Of a stretch of 64,000 nucleotides of DNA, positions 1-9,053 are shown piece after piece. Below the pieces are notes generated by a model, which did no database searches, was not told where the DNA came from, and worked only from the letters and a program-made list of their open reading frames with translations. This DNA comes from Burkholderia lata (lineage in GTDB: Bacteria; Pseudomonadota; Gammaproteobacteria; Burkholderiales; Burkholderiaceae): positions 62,001 to 126,000 of the forward strand of contig NZ_CABVQK010000008.1 of the NCBI RefSeq assembly GCF_902499335.1, in the 5' to 3' direction. Position numbers and translations under genes: made by a program. The first letter of the stretch is position 1. Each line of letters opens with the position of its first letter.

Positions 1-434
1 GCCGCCAGGTGCGCTTCTCCGTGTCGTTCCGCCCGATCCTCGCCGCGACCGAAGACGAAGCGTGGGCGCGCGCGCATCGCATCCTCGACGAAACACGCCG
101 GCTGCGCGAAGCGGCCGGCCTCGGCGCCGGCGGGCCGCAGCAGAGCGAAGGCGCGCGCCGCCTGCTCGCCGCGGCCGATCGCGGCTCGCGCGTCGACAAG
201 CGGCTGTGGACCGAGATCGCGAAGCTCACCGGCGCGCGCTCGAATTCGACGGCGCTCGTCGGCACGCCCGAACAGGTCGCCGATGCGCTGCTCGACTACT
301 ACGACCTCGGCGTGACCACGTTCCTGATCCGCGGCTTCGATCCGCTCGAAGACGCGATCGACTACGGCCGCGAACTGATTCCCCGCGTACGCAGTGCCGT
401 CGCCGCACGCGACGCGGCACGCCGCGCGGCCTGA
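1..434 (+). CDS. LLM-class flavin-dependent monooxygenase (3' part)
   Basis: C-terminal ~143 residues of a luciferase-like (LLM) flavin monooxygenase; the gene begins left of the window and its reading frame is open from base 3. The visible part matches the end of alkanesulfonate monooxygenase/SsuD-like proteins: a segment reading FSVSFRPILA, a disordered active-site loop region, and the terminal block GTPEQVADALLDYYDLGVTTFLIRGFDPLED typical of the last barrel helix. Such enzymes use FMNH2 and O2 to cleave C-S or similar bonds. The downstream aldolase starts 23 bp later and the sulfonate-type ABC genes follow, so a role in using an organosulfur or related compound is likely, but the substrate cannot be read from the sequence. 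Confidence 0.85.
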   Translation, partial: RQVRFSVSFRPILAATEDEAWARAHRILDETRRLREAAGLGAGGPQQSEGARRLLAAADRGSRVDKRLWTEIAKLTGARSNSTALVGTPEQVADALLDYYDLGVTTFLIRGFDPLEDAIDYGRELIPRVRSAVAARDAARRAA

Positions 435-457
435 GCCCAACGGAGCCATACGCCATC

Positions 458-1297
458 ATGTCCGCCGTCCTTTCCTCGCCCGTCCGTACCGCATCGGGCC
501 TCGAACTCGCCGAAGCGCCGCGCCAGCATTTCTGGTTCGACGCGCCCGCGCCGCGCATCGACGTCGCCGCCGAGCGCCGTCACCGTCAGGAACGGCTCGC
601 GGCCGCATTCCGTCTGTTCGCCCGCTTCGGCTTCGCGCAGGGGCTCGCCGGCCACATCACCGCACGCGACCCCGAACTGCCCGACCACTTCTGGGTGAAT
701 CCGCTCGGCGTGCATTTCTCGCAGATCAAGGTGTCCGACCTGCTGCTCGTCAATGCCCGCGGCGAAACCGCGATCGGCACGCGGCCGCTGAACAAGGCCG
801 CGTTCGCGATCCATGCGGCGATCCACGAGGCGCATCCGCACATCGTCGCCGCCGCGCATACGCATTCGACGTACGGCAAGGCGTGGTCGACGCTCGGCCG
901 CCCGCTCGATCCGCTCACGCAGGACGCGTGCGTGTTCTACGAAGATCACGCGCTGTTCGACGACTTCACGGGGATGGTCGTCGACACGAGCGAAGGCGCA
1001 CGCATTGCGGATGCACTAGTGAAGCCGGACGACACCACGCACAAGGGCGTGATCCTGAAGAACCACGGGATCCTGACCGCCGGCCCGACGGTCGAGGCCG
1101 CCGCGTGGTGGTACATCGCGCTCGACAACGCCGCGCACACGCAGTTGCTGGCCGAGGCGGCCGGCACGCCGCAGCCGATCGATCACGCCACCGCGCGCCA
1201 CACGCACGGCCAGATCGGCGGCCCCGAGGGTGCGCTGCATGCGTTCGACAGCCTGTTCGCGCGCGTCGTCGCCGACGAACCCGACCTGCTCGACTGA
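458..1297 (+). CDS. class II aldolase/adducin family protein
   Basis: 279-aa cytoplasmic protein of the class II aldolase/adducin fold. The zinc-site histidines are visible as the HTH pair near residues 134-136 and the KNHG histidine near 203, with the catalytic-type Glu in AAIHEAHPH (about 124). Members cleave or epimerise sugar-phosphate-like or other hydroxy-keto compounds; the substrate here is unknown. The ATG at 458 is chosen because homologues begin with a similar short leader before the HRQERLAAAFRLFARFGF block; a weak GGAG lies about 12 nt upstream. It follows the monooxygenase by 23 bp and precedes the binding protein by 32 bp, so it is probably co-transcribed. Confidence 0.85.
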   Translation: MSAVLSSPVRTASGLELAEAPRQHFWFDAPAPRIDVAAERRHRQERLAAAFRLFARFGFAQGLAGHITARDPELPDHFWVNPLGVHFSQIKVSDLLLVNARGETAIGTRPLNKAAFAIHAAIHEAHPHIVAAAHTHSTYGKAWSTLGRPLDPLTQDACVFYEDHALFDDFTGMVVDTSEGARIADALVKPDDTTHKGVILKNHGILTAGPTVEAAAWWYIALDNAAHTQLLAEAAGTPQPIDHATARHTHGQIGGPEGALHAFDSLFARVVADEPDLLD

Positions 1298-1329
1298 GCG
1301 CCTTTCCGCACGACCGGAGACCAGACCAC

Positions 1330-2364
1330 ATGACCCGAACCACCGCACCCGCGCCCGCCGGTACGCACGACGACAAACGCCGCAAGCTGCTGCGCGCCGC
1401 CGGCGCCGCCGCGCTCGCCGCACCCGCGATCACGCTGGGCCGCAAGGCCTGGTCCGCGCCGCCGCTGAAGAAGCTCACGTTCGCGTGGAACCAGAACGCG
1501 TTCTGCCTGACGCCGATCGTCGTCGCGCAGGAGCGCGGCTTCTTCGAGAAGAACGGCCTGAAGGTCGACCTGATCAACTACAGCGGGTCGACCGACCAGT
1601 TGCTCGAATCGATCGCGACCGGCAAGGCCGATGCGGCGGTCGGGATGATTCACCGCTGGTTGAAGCCGCTCGAAGCCGGCTTCGACGTGAAGATCATCGG
1701 CAGCTCGCATGGCGGCTGCGTGCGGCTTGTCGGCGCGAAGGCGGCCGGCGTGACGACGCTGCAGGCGCTGAAGGGCAAGACGGTCGGCGTCAGCGATCTG
1801 GCCGCGCCCGGCAAGCATTTCTTCTCGATCCTGCTCGCGAAGAACGGGATCGATCCCGAGCGCGACATCACATGGCGGCAGTATCCGGCCGACCTGCTCG
1901 GCGTGGCGGTCGACAAGGGCGAGATCCACGCGATCGCCGACGGCGACCCGAACCTCTATCTGCTCGAAAAGCGCAGCAACGGTGCATACACCGAACTGGC
2001 GACGAACCTGTCCGGCGAATACGCGCGCAAGGTGTGCTGCGTGATCGGCGCGCGCGGCGATCTCGTGCGCAACGACCGGCCGTCGGCCGCCGCGCTCGCG
2101 CGCTCGATCGTGCAGGCCACCGAGTTCACGCACGACAACCCGAACGAAGCCGCGAAGGTGTTCGCGAAGTATTCGCCGAAGATCAGCCCCGAGGACCTGC
2201 GCAAGCTCTACGCGACGCTCACCTACAACCACCACCCGACCAACGTCGACCTGCAGCAGGAAATCGCGTTCTATGCGGACGATTTCCGCCGCATCAGCGT
2301 GCTGAAGAAGAGCACCGACCCGCAGCGCTTCGCGCAGCAGGTCTATGCGAACGTGCTGGGGTGA
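1330..2364 (+). CDS. ABC transporter substrate-binding protein (SsuA/NMT1 type)
   Basis: 344-aa periplasmic binding protein of the SsuA/TauA/NMT1 family. The N-terminus carries a twin-arginine-like leader (KRRKLLRAAGAAALAAPA) rather than a classical Sec peptide. The mature part begins around LKKLTFAWNQNAFCLTPIVVAQERGFF and shows the family pattern of an early 'opening' strand, a GKADAAVGM segment and a KGKTVGVSD segment. It should capture a sulfonate-like or small organic anion for the adjacent permease and ATPase. ATG at 1330 follows GGAGACCAGACCAC. The permease start overlaps closely (5 bp after the stop). Confidence 0.88.
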   Translation: MTRTTAPAPAGTHDDKRRKLLRAAGAAALAAPAITLGRKAWSAPPLKKLTFAWNQNAFCLTPIVVAQERGFFEKNGLKVDLINYSGSTDQLLESIATGKADAAVGMIHRWLKPLEAGFDVKIIGSSHGGCVRLVGAKAAGVTTLQALKGKTVGVSDLAAPGKHFFSILLAKNGIDPERDITWRQYPADLLGVAVDKGEIHAIADGDPNLYLLEKRSNGAYTELATNLSGEYARKVCCVIGARGDLVRNDRPSAAALARSIVQATEFTHDNPNEAAKVFAKYSPKISPEDLRKLYATLTYNHHPTNVDLQQEIAFYADDFRRISVLKKSTDPQRFAQQVYANVLG

Positions 2365-2368
2365 CGCG

Positions 2369-3463
2369 ATGTCGACGATCGAACACGCTCCCTCCGCACG
2401 CACCGCGCCCGCCCCTTCCGGCGGCAGTGCTGCCGCATCCGCGACGCGTCCCGCCTGCACGGCGTGCGAAGCCACGCTGGCCGCCGAAGCGCGCCGCGCA
2501 CGCACCTGGCCGACCGGCATCGCCGCCGCGCTCGCGTGGGCCGCGCTCGGCGCCCTCACGCAGCTGTGGCCGAACCGCGTCGTCGGCTTCACCGACTGGG
2601 CGTACACCGACGAATTCGCCGTCGGCGCGTGGACGATCGCCGCGTTGTTGCTCATCGCCGCGACGCTCGGCCATCTCGTCCCCGCGACGCGCACGCGGCT
2701 CGCGCGCGTGCGGCCGGCCGGCCCATGGCTAGTCGCGCTGCCACTCGTACTCGCCGCGTGGGAAATCGTCACCGCGAAAACCGGCTGGCTGCCGACGCCG
2801 TTCTTCGCGCCGCCGCAGGCGCTGATCGAGGTCTACATCGACGACTGGCCGCGCCTCGTCGGCAGCGCCGGCAACACGCTGAAGCTGCTCGCGCTCGGCT
2901 TTGCGTATGGCGTCGCGGTCGGTTTCGCGGTCGGCGTCTCGATCGGCTGGTCGCGCCGGATCGGCTACTGGGTGCATCCGGTGCTGCGCGTGCTCGGCCC
3001 CGTGCCGGCCACCGCGCTGCTGCCGCTCACGTTCTACTTCTTCCCGTCGAGCTATTCGGCTGCAGCGTTCCTGATCGCGCTCGCGACCGGCTTCCCGGTC
3101 GCGGTGCTCACGTGGTCGGGCGTCGCGAGCGTCAACAAGCAGTATTACGACGTCGCGCGCACGCTCGGTGCGAACGCACGCTTCCTCGTGCTCCGCGTCG
3201 CGATTCCGGCCGCGCTGCCGCACGTGTTCGTCGGCATCTTCATGGGGCTGAGCGCGTCGTTCACGGTGCTGGTCGTCGCCGAGATGATGGGCGTCAAGTC
3301 GGGGCTCGGCTGGTACCTGAGCTGGGCGCAGGGCTGGGCATCGTACGTGAACATGTATGCGGCGCTGATCGTGATGGCGCTGCTGTTTTCCGGGCTGATC
3401 GCGTTGCTGTTCGCGGTGCGCGATCGCGTGCTCGCCTGGCAGAAAGGAACCGTCAAATGGTGA
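2369..3463 (+). CDS. ABC transporter permease (SsuC/TauC type)
   Basis: 364-aa inner-membrane permease. An extra hydrophilic N-terminus with CTACEA-like cysteines is followed by two hydrophobic segments (about residues 48-110) that normal SsuC proteins (about 260 aa) lack. The BPD_transp_1 core with six predicted helices spans about 115-355. The EAA-type coupling loop is visible as GANARFLVLRVAIPAALPHVF. The ATG at 2369 is the first in frame after the upstream stop and gives the sequence MSTIEHAPS. The end overlaps the ATPase start (ATGGTGA). Confidence 0.85.
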   Translation: MSTIEHAPSARTAPAPSGGSAAASATRPACTACEATLAAEARRARTWPTGIAAALAWAALGALTQLWPNRVVGFTDWAYTDEFAVGAWTIAALLLIAATLGHLVPATRTRLARVRPAGPWLVALPLVLAAWEIVTAKTGWLPTPFFAPPQALIEVYIDDWPRLVGSAGNTLKLLALGFAYGVAVGFAVGVSIGWSRRIGYWVHPVLRVLGPVPATALLPLTFYFFPSSYSAAAFLIALATGFPVAVLTWSGVASVNKQYYDVARTLGANARFLVLRVAIPAALPHVFVGIFMGLSASFTVLVVAEMMGVKSGLGWYLSWAQGWASYVNMYAALIVMALLFSGLIALLFAVRDRVLAWQKGTVKW

Positions 3464-4284
3464 GCGCCGCCGTACTCGAATCTTCCGTTGCATCGTCCGT
3501 TGCCGCTGCGCCCGCCGTCGCGGCGCCGCGCGGTGCGCGCATCGACATCCGCCGCGTGAGCCATGCGTTCGACGGCCCCGGCGGTGCGCTGCCGGTGCTC
3601 GACGACGTCACGCTGTCGGTCGCGGCCGGCGAATTCGTCGCACTGCTCGGCCCGAGCGGCTGCGGAAAGTCGACGCTGCTGCGCCTCGTCGCGGGCCTCG
3701 ACGCCGCGCGCCAGGGCACGATCGCACAGGACGGCGTGCCGATCGAACAACCCGATCCGTCGCGCATCGTCGTGTTCCAGGACCCGACGCTGTACCCGTG
3801 GCGCCGCGTGCGCGCGAACGTCGCGCTCGGCCTCGAAGCGCGCGGCGTGGCGCGTGCATCGCAGCATCGTGTCGACGATGCGCTCGCGCGCGTCGGGCTG
3901 CAGGAATTCTCGAACGTGTTCCCGCATCAGTTGTCCGGCGGGATGGCGCAGCGGGTCGCACTGGCCCGCGCGCTCGTCAACGATCCGCGCCTGCTGATTC
4001 TCGACGAGCCGCTCGGCAAGCTCGATTCGCTCACGCGGCTCACGATGCAGGCCGAGCTCACCGCGCTGTGGCAACGCGACGGTTTCTCCGCGCTGCTCGT
4101 CACGCACGATGTCGAGGAAGCGCTGTTCCTCGCGCAGCGCGTGATCGTGTTCGGGCCGCGTCCCGCGCAAATCGTCGCCGAATTGCGCGTCGACCTGCCC
4201 TACCCGCGCCATCGCGGCGACCCGCGCCTCGCCGAGCTGCGTCACGACGCGTTGCGGCACCTCGGGCTCGACGCGAGCTGGTAG
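3457..4284 (+). CDS. ABC transporter ATP-binding protein (SsuB/TauB type)
   Basis: 275-aa nucleotide-binding subunit. Walker A GPSGCGKST, Q-loop around VVFQDPTLYPWR, signature LSGGMAQRVALAR, Walker B LLILDEPLGKLD and the H-loop LVTHDVEEA are all intact. It energises the permease encoded immediately upstream; the ATG at 3457 overlaps that gene's stop by 7 bp, indicating translational coupling. Family size is normal. Substrate is inferred only from the operon: sulfonate-like or other small anion. Confidence 0.92.
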   Translation: MVSAAVLESSVASSVAAAPAVAAPRGARIDIRRVSHAFDGPGGALPVLDDVTLSVAAGEFVALLGPSGCGKSTLLRLVAGLDAARQGTIAQDGVPIEQPDPSRIVVFQDPTLYPWRRVRANVALGLEARGVARASQHRVDDALARVGLQEFSNVFPHQLSGGMAQRVALARALVNDPRLLILDEPLGKLDSLTRLTMQAELTALWQRDGFSALLVTHDVEEALFLAQRVIVFGPRPAQIVAELRVDLPYPRHRGDPRLAELRHDALRHLGLDASW

Positions 4285-4334
4285 ATGCGCGGTGCCGCTC
4301 GACGATGGGCCGCCGCGCGGCGGGAACATAGCCG

Positions 4335-5519
4335 ATGAACGCGCCGACGTTCGCCGACTGGGCGCTCCTGTTTCTGCAAGGGCTGTACCGCGCGCAAATC
4401 GTGCTGGCGCGCGTGCTGCATGCGCTCGGGCTGACGGGCGACGCCGACGGTCAAGCCGCGTGGCCATGGGCCCATCGCGTCGCGCTCGAAACGCTGCGCA
4501 TCGACGCGGGGCTCACGCGGCAACTCGCGTTCGCCGCCGCGGCGACGACGCTGGCCGTCGTGCTCGCGGGTATCGCGCTCGCTTCGCGCAAATGGCGAGT
4601 CGCTTCGGCGCTCGCTGCACTGGCCCTTGCATGGCTCGCGCCGTGGCCGCCGTCTTCGCTGTGGCTCTCGCCCGCCGTGCCGACGAGTTTCCAGCGCGAT
4701 CCCGAGCCGTTTTCGGTAGCGAACGTGATGCGCGGCGCGCACCTGTATGCGCAACACTGCGCCGCATGCCACGGTGCGGACGGACGCGGCGAAGGGCCGC
4801 TCGCGGCCACACTCTCGCACTGGCCGCCGACCTTTGCCGGCGCGCTGCTCGCCCGACGTCTCGACGGCGAGCTGTTCTGGCGCGTGCGCCACGGCACGCG
4901 CGACGAACACGGCGCGGCGACGATGCCCGGCTTCGCCGCGACGCTCGGCCCCCAGGACACCTGGGCCGTGCTCGACTACCTGAAAGCGCTCAGCGCGGGC
5001 AGCGGCGCGCAGGCGGAAGGCGCGTGGCCCGTGCCCGTCCCGCTGCCGGCGCTCGACGTGCGCTGCGGCGCCGCCGCGCCCCAACCGCTCGATCGCTGGC
5101 GCGAAGGCCAGCGCGTGCGCATCGTCGCGCTCGCGCCGGGCGCGACGCCGCCGCCGGAAGACGCGCGCTGGCAAACCCTGCTCGTCACGGCACGCGGTGC
5201 GCCTTTGGTGCAGGCAACCAGCACTGCGCGAGCCAATTGCGTCGCATCGACGCCCGATGCATGGCTCGCGTTCGCGACGATCGCCGGGGTGGCGCCCGAC
5301 GCGCTCGGCGGCACGCAGCTCCTCGCCGATCGCCGCGGCTGGCTGCGGGCGCGCGCGTTGCCGGGCAGCACCGGCTGGTCGGATGCCGACCTGCTGTGCC
5401 GCTCCGACGCCACCGCACGACCGGCCGTACCGGCAGCGACCGGCGATCCGCTGACCGCGCTGCTGCTGCGCGTCGATACGGAGCCCGTGCGCGATGTGCA
5501 GGCCGGGCTCCCGCACTGA
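4335..5519 (+). CDS. membrane-anchored monohaem cytochrome c
   Basis: 394-aa protein with two hydrophobic segments (about 64-84 and 88-105) followed by a cytochrome c domain containing a single CAACH haem site at residues 142-146 and a probable distal Met in GAATMPGF. The rest (about 230-394) is a periplasmic extension with no motif I recognise. It lies 50 bp after the ATPase gene and 37 bp before a second binding-protein gene on the same strand, so it seems to be part of the transport operon. A membrane cytochrome is not a normal part of sulfonate importers; it may pass electrons from a periplasmic oxidation. No strong ribosome site is visible at ATG 4335. Confidence 0.78.
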   Translation: MNAPTFADWALLFLQGLYRAQIVLARVLHALGLTGDADGQAAWPWAHRVALETLRIDAGLTRQLAFAAAATTLAVVLAGIALASRKWRVASALAALALAWLAPWPPSSLWLSPAVPTSFQRDPEPFSVANVMRGAHLYAQHCAACHGADGRGEGPLAATLSHWPPTFAGALLARRLDGELFWRVRHGTRDEHGAATMPGFAATLGPQDTWAVLDYLKALSAGSGAQAEGAWPVPVPLPALDVRCGAAAPQPLDRWREGQRVRIVALAPGATPPPEDARWQTLLVTARGAPLVQATSTARANCVASTPDAWLAFATIAGVAPDALGGTQLLADRRGWLRARALPGSTGWSDADLLCRSDATARPAVPAATGDPLTALLLRVDTEPVRDVQAGLPH

Positions 5520-5556
5520 CTTCCCGAATCCCTCTTTCGACCGAACGAACTTCACG

Positions 5557-6510
5557 ATGAATCCGACCCGACGCCATTTCCTCGCCCAAGCAAGCGCCCT
5601 CGCCACGATCGCCGCGGCCCCCGCGGCACTGCGTGCGCAATCGGGCACGCGGCCGCTGCTGCGCGCCGGCGACCAGAAAGGCGGTCTGCGTGCGCTGCTC
5701 GAAGCGGCCGGCGAACTGAACGGCCTTGCATACGACATCGCGTGGACCGAGTTCCCGGCCGCCGCGCCGCTCGCCGAAGCGCTGAACGCGGCCGCCGTCG
5801 ACTGCGGGCCGATCGGCGACGCGCCGGTGATCTTCGCGCTCGCATCGGGTGCACGCATCAAGGTGATCGGCGCGAACCGCTCCGACCCGTACGGCACGGC
5901 CGTGCTCGTGCGGCCCGATGCGGCGCTGAAAGGCGCGGCCGACCTGAAGGGCAAGCGCATCGGCACCACGCGCGGCTCGATCGGCCACTTCGTCACGTTG
6001 AAGGCGCTCGACGCGGCCGGCCTGCCGCCCGATGCCGTCTCGCTCCGCTTCCTGCCGCCGGCCGACACGATGCTTGCGCTCGCAACCGGTTCGATCGACG
6101 CCTGGGCGACCTGGGAACCCTATACCGCGCTAGCCGAAACGAGCGGCCGCGCGCGCGTGCTCGTCAACGGCCGCGGGCTGTGGTCGGGCCTCAGCTACAT
6201 CGCGGCGACCGATGCAGCGATCGCGTCGAAGCGCGACGTGCTGCACGATTTCCTGCGGCGCGTCGTGCGCGCGCAGACGTGGTCGTACCGGCATGTCGAT
6301 GCATATTCCGCGGCGCTCGCGCGCATCATCGGTATTCCGCCGGCGGCCGCGAAACTGCAGTTCGAGCGCCGCAACACGCGCTGGCTGCCGATCGATGCGA
6401 CGGTCATCGCCGAACAACAGCGCACGGCCGACTTCTACCTGAAGGCCGGACTGCTGCGCCAGCCGCTCGACGTGCGTACGACGTTCGACCCCGGCTTCCC
6501 GCTCGCATGA
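5557..6510 (+). CDS. second ABC substrate-binding protein (SsuA-like)
   Basis: 317-aa binding protein of the aliphatic-sulfonate family with a twin-arginine leader (TRRHFLAQASALATIAAAPAALRAQ). The mature protein shows the PIGDAPVIFALASG and KGKRIGTTRGSIGHF segments typical of SsuA proteins. It has no ATPase or permease of its own in the window and probably shares those at 2369-4284, giving one transporter two receptors. ATG 5557 lies 37 bp after the cytochrome stop. Redox cytochrome plus two exported binding proteins suggest the ligand is processed in the periplasm; that is inference. Confidence 0.85.
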   Translation: MNPTRRHFLAQASALATIAAAPAALRAQSGTRPLLRAGDQKGGLRALLEAAGELNGLAYDIAWTEFPAAAPLAEALNAAAVDCGPIGDAPVIFALASGARIKVIGANRSDPYGTAVLVRPDAALKGAADLKGKRIGTTRGSIGHFVTLKALDAAGLPPDAVSLRFLPPADTMLALATGSIDAWATWEPYTALAETSGRARVLVNGRGLWSGLSYIAATDAAIASKRDVLHDFLRRVVRAQTWSYRHVDAYSAALARIIGIPPAAAKLQFERRNTRWLPIDATVIAEQQRTADFYLKAGLLRQPLDVRTTFDPGFPLA

Positions 6511-6598
6511 CAGGCCACGCGACGGTACGCAGCCGTCCAAACGGCTGCGGCGCGATCTGGCACAATCGCTGTCTCGTCATCCGCCTTCAGCCAGCGTC

Positions 6599-7465
6599 AT
6601 GCCAGCCATCGCCGAACTCTTCGTCTATCCGATCAAATCCTGTGCCGGCATCGCGCTGTCGCGCGCGCAACTGCTCGAAACGGGCCTGGCGTACGACCGC
6701 CACTGGCTGATCACCGACCCCGCCGGGCAGATGATCACGCAGCGCACGCACCCGCGCCTCGCGCTGATCCGCACCGCGCTCGACAGCGATGCGCTCGTGC
6801 TGAACGCGCCGGGCATGCGCGAGCTCCGCACGCCGCTCGACGGCGACGTATCGCCCGCCACGCCGAAAATGGCCGCGACCGTGTGGCGCGATACCGTCGA
6901 CGCGATCGATACGGGCGCCGAAACGGCGGCATGGCTCACCGAATTCCTCGGCACGCCCACGAAGCTCGCGCGCTTCGGGCCCGATGCGCGCCGCGTCTGC
7001 AACCGCAAATGGACCGGCGAGATCGATACGCACACGCAGTTCGCGGACGGTTACCCGCTGCTCGTGATCGGCCAGTCGTCGCTCGACGACCTGAACGCGC
7101 GGCTCACCGCGAAAGGTGCGCCGGCGATCCCGATGAACCGCTTCCGCCCGAATATCGTCGTGTCGGATCTCGATGCGTACGAAGAGGATTTCGTCGAACA
7201 TCTCGACACGGAAGGCGCGACGCCCGTGCGGCTGCGCCTCGTCAAGCTGTGTACGCGCTGCCCGATGCCGACGATCGACCAGGTCACCGGCGCGCCCGAT
7301 CCTGCGTGGCCGCACGAGCCGACCGACACGATGCAGACCTATCGCGCGAACCCGAACTTCAACGGCGAGCTGACGTTCGGCATCAATGCGATCGTCGTGG
7401 AAGGCGCGGGCACGTGGCTCGAAGTCGGCCAGCCGCTGGAAGCGGAGATCGGGTTCGGCGATTGA
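6599..7465 (+). CDS. MOSC domain protein (YcbX/mARC-like)
   Basis: 288-aa molybdenum-cofactor sulfurase C-terminal (MOSC) protein. It has the MOSC N-terminal beta-barrel (starting ELFVYPIKSCAG) and the MOSC core with the conserved LCTRCPMPTIDQVTG block, whose first Cys is the expected molybdenum ligand. E. coli YcbX carries an additional C-terminal 2Fe-2S ferredoxin domain; it is absent here, so an external reductant would be needed. The family reduces N-hydroxylated compounds. The gene stands alone, 88 bp after the binding protein and convergent with the histidine kinase. Confidence 0.88.
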   Translation: MPAIAELFVYPIKSCAGIALSRAQLLETGLAYDRHWLITDPAGQMITQRTHPRLALIRTALDSDALVLNAPGMRELRTPLDGDVSPATPKMAATVWRDTVDAIDTGAETAAWLTEFLGTPTKLARFGPDARRVCNRKWTGEIDTHTQFADGYPLLVIGQSSLDDLNARLTAKGAPAIPMNRFRPNIVVSDLDAYEEDFVEHLDTEGATPVRLRLVKLCTRCPMPTIDQVTGAPDPAWPHEPTDTMQTYRANPNFNGELTFGINAIVVEGAGTWLEVGQPLEAEIGFGD

Positions 7466-7555
7466 CGGCAGCGCACGGAACCGCTCACCCGATCACATCG
7501 TCTTCGCAGCCGGGAAGCCGCCGCATCCGGCCGCTTCCCGCCTCGCTACGCGCCA

Positions 7556-8977
7556 TCACGCGGCGTGCAGCTCTGCGTCGATCGCCACCGGCAGCCACAC
7601 CGTCACGACCAGCCCGCCGCCTGCCGCATCGCCCAGCGTCACGCTGCCCTGATGCACGCGCGCGATCTCGCGCACGATCGACAACCCGAGCCCCGTCCCT
7701 TCGACCGTCTGGGTCTTGCTGCCGCGATGAAAGCGCTCGAACACCGCGTCGCGCTCGTCCGCCGGAATGCCCGGCCCGTTGTCGATGACGTCGAGCCGCG
7801 CATGCTCGCCGTCGCGCGACACGCGCACCGTGATCACCGCACGGTCGCCCGCATAACGGATCGCATTGTCGATCAGGTTGCCGACCATCTCGCCGAGCAG
7901 GTCGGACTGCCCGTGCACGTCGATGTCGGCCTCGTGCTCGAAACCGAGATCGATGTCGCGCGCGCGCGCAACCGGCGACCAGTCGAGCGTCACGCTACGC
8001 GCGAGCCGGTGCAGCGCGACCGGCTTGTGCGCGACCGCATGGCCGCTGTCCGAATCGAGCCGCGACAGCGACAGCAGTTGCTGGACGATCTTCGCGGCCT
8101 GCCGCACCGCGCCGTTCGCACGCCGCAGGTGCCCGTTCGCGCGCGGCTGCTCGTCGGGCCGCAGCGCGAGCTCGACGCCCGCCTGCACGGCCGCGAGCGG
8201 CGTCTTCAGTTGGTGGGCCGCGTCCGCGAAGAAGCGGCGCCGCGCGACCTGCATCCGCTGCGTGCGGCCGATGTACTGGTTGATCGACTCGACGAGCGGC
8301 GCGAGTTCGCTCGGCACCGTGCCGGTATCGAGCGGCGTCGTATCGTCCTCGCTGCGCGCGGCGACCGTCGCCGACAGCCGGTTCAGCGGCCGCAGCCCGC
8401 GCCCGACGCCCAGCCACACGATACCGAGCGCCAGCACGACGAGCAGCCCCTCCTGCAGCAGCGACCCAACCAGGATTTCGCGTGCGAGCGCCTGGCGCGC
8501 CTCGATCGTCTCGCCGACCATCACCCACACGATGCGCGACTGCGCGGTCGGCACGTCGTGCACCGGAATGCGCAGCGCGGCCATCCGCAACTGCTCGCCG
8601 CGATAAACGACGTCGTAGTAGCGCGTGACGAACAGCGCGCCGTCGCCCGCGTCGCGCCCTTGCGGCAGCGGCAGGTCCGGGTAGCCGGTGATCGTGTGGC
8701 CGTTGTCCTCGCGGATCAGGTAGTAGATCTTGCCGCCGTCGCTCGACTCGAGCATTTCGAGCGCGAGATACGGCAGGTCGACCTCGATCTCGCCGTCATT
8801 GAGCCGCACGCCTTCGCGGATCGACTTCAGCGACGACGACAGCGTGCGGTCGAACGCGACGTGCGCGGCGCTCATCGCGCGCTGGTACGTGAGCCACGAG
8901 TCGAGCGCGAGCAGGCCGAGCAGCGGCAGCAACAGCCACAGCGCGACCTGGGCGCGCAGGTTCGGGCGGGTCACCAT
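7556..8977 (-). CDS. sensor histidine kinase (TctE/QseC-like)
   Basis: 473-aa inner-membrane kinase. TM1 is about residues 11-27 and TM2 about 170-191, with a periplasmic sensor domain of the 2CSK_N type between them, then a HAMP-like linker. The phospho-acceptor is H255 in the box FFADAAHQLKTPLAA. N-box and G-boxes are visible near DNAIRYAGDRAV and DNGPGIPADERD. The start is set at ATG 8977 (MVTRPNLRAQ), 76 bp after the response-regulator stop; residues read upstream of this are arginine-rich and look non-coding. It should phosphorylate the adjacent regulator. Confidence 0.9.
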   Translation of the reverse strand: MVTRPNLRAQVALWLLLPLLGLLALDSWLTYQRAMSAAHVAFDRTLSSSLKSIREGVRLNDGEIEVDLPYLALEMLESSDGGKIYYLIREDNGHTITGYPDLPLPQGRDAGDGALFVTRYYDVVYRGEQLRMAALRIPVHDVPTAQSRIVWVMVGETIEARQALAREILVGSLLQEGLLVVLALGIVWLGVGRGLRPLNRLSATVAARSEDDTTPLDTGTVPSELAPLVESINQYIGRTQRMQVARRRFFADAAHQLKTPLAAVQAGVELALRPDEQPRANGHLRRANGAVRQAAKIVQQLLSLSRLDSDSGHAVAHKPVALHRLARSVTLDWSPVARARDIDLGFEHEADIDVHGQSDLLGEMVGNLIDNAIRYAGDRAVITVRVSRDGEHARLDVIDNGPGIPADERDAVFERFHRGSKTQTVEGTGLGLSIVREIARVHQGSVTLGDAAGGGLVVTVWLPVAIDAELHAA

Positions 8978-9053
8978 GCCGCCCGGCGGGCCGTCCCGCG
9001 AAAGGGATGCGTCCCCCCGCTCAGCAGCGAACAACAATAAGCGCGGTGGCGGC

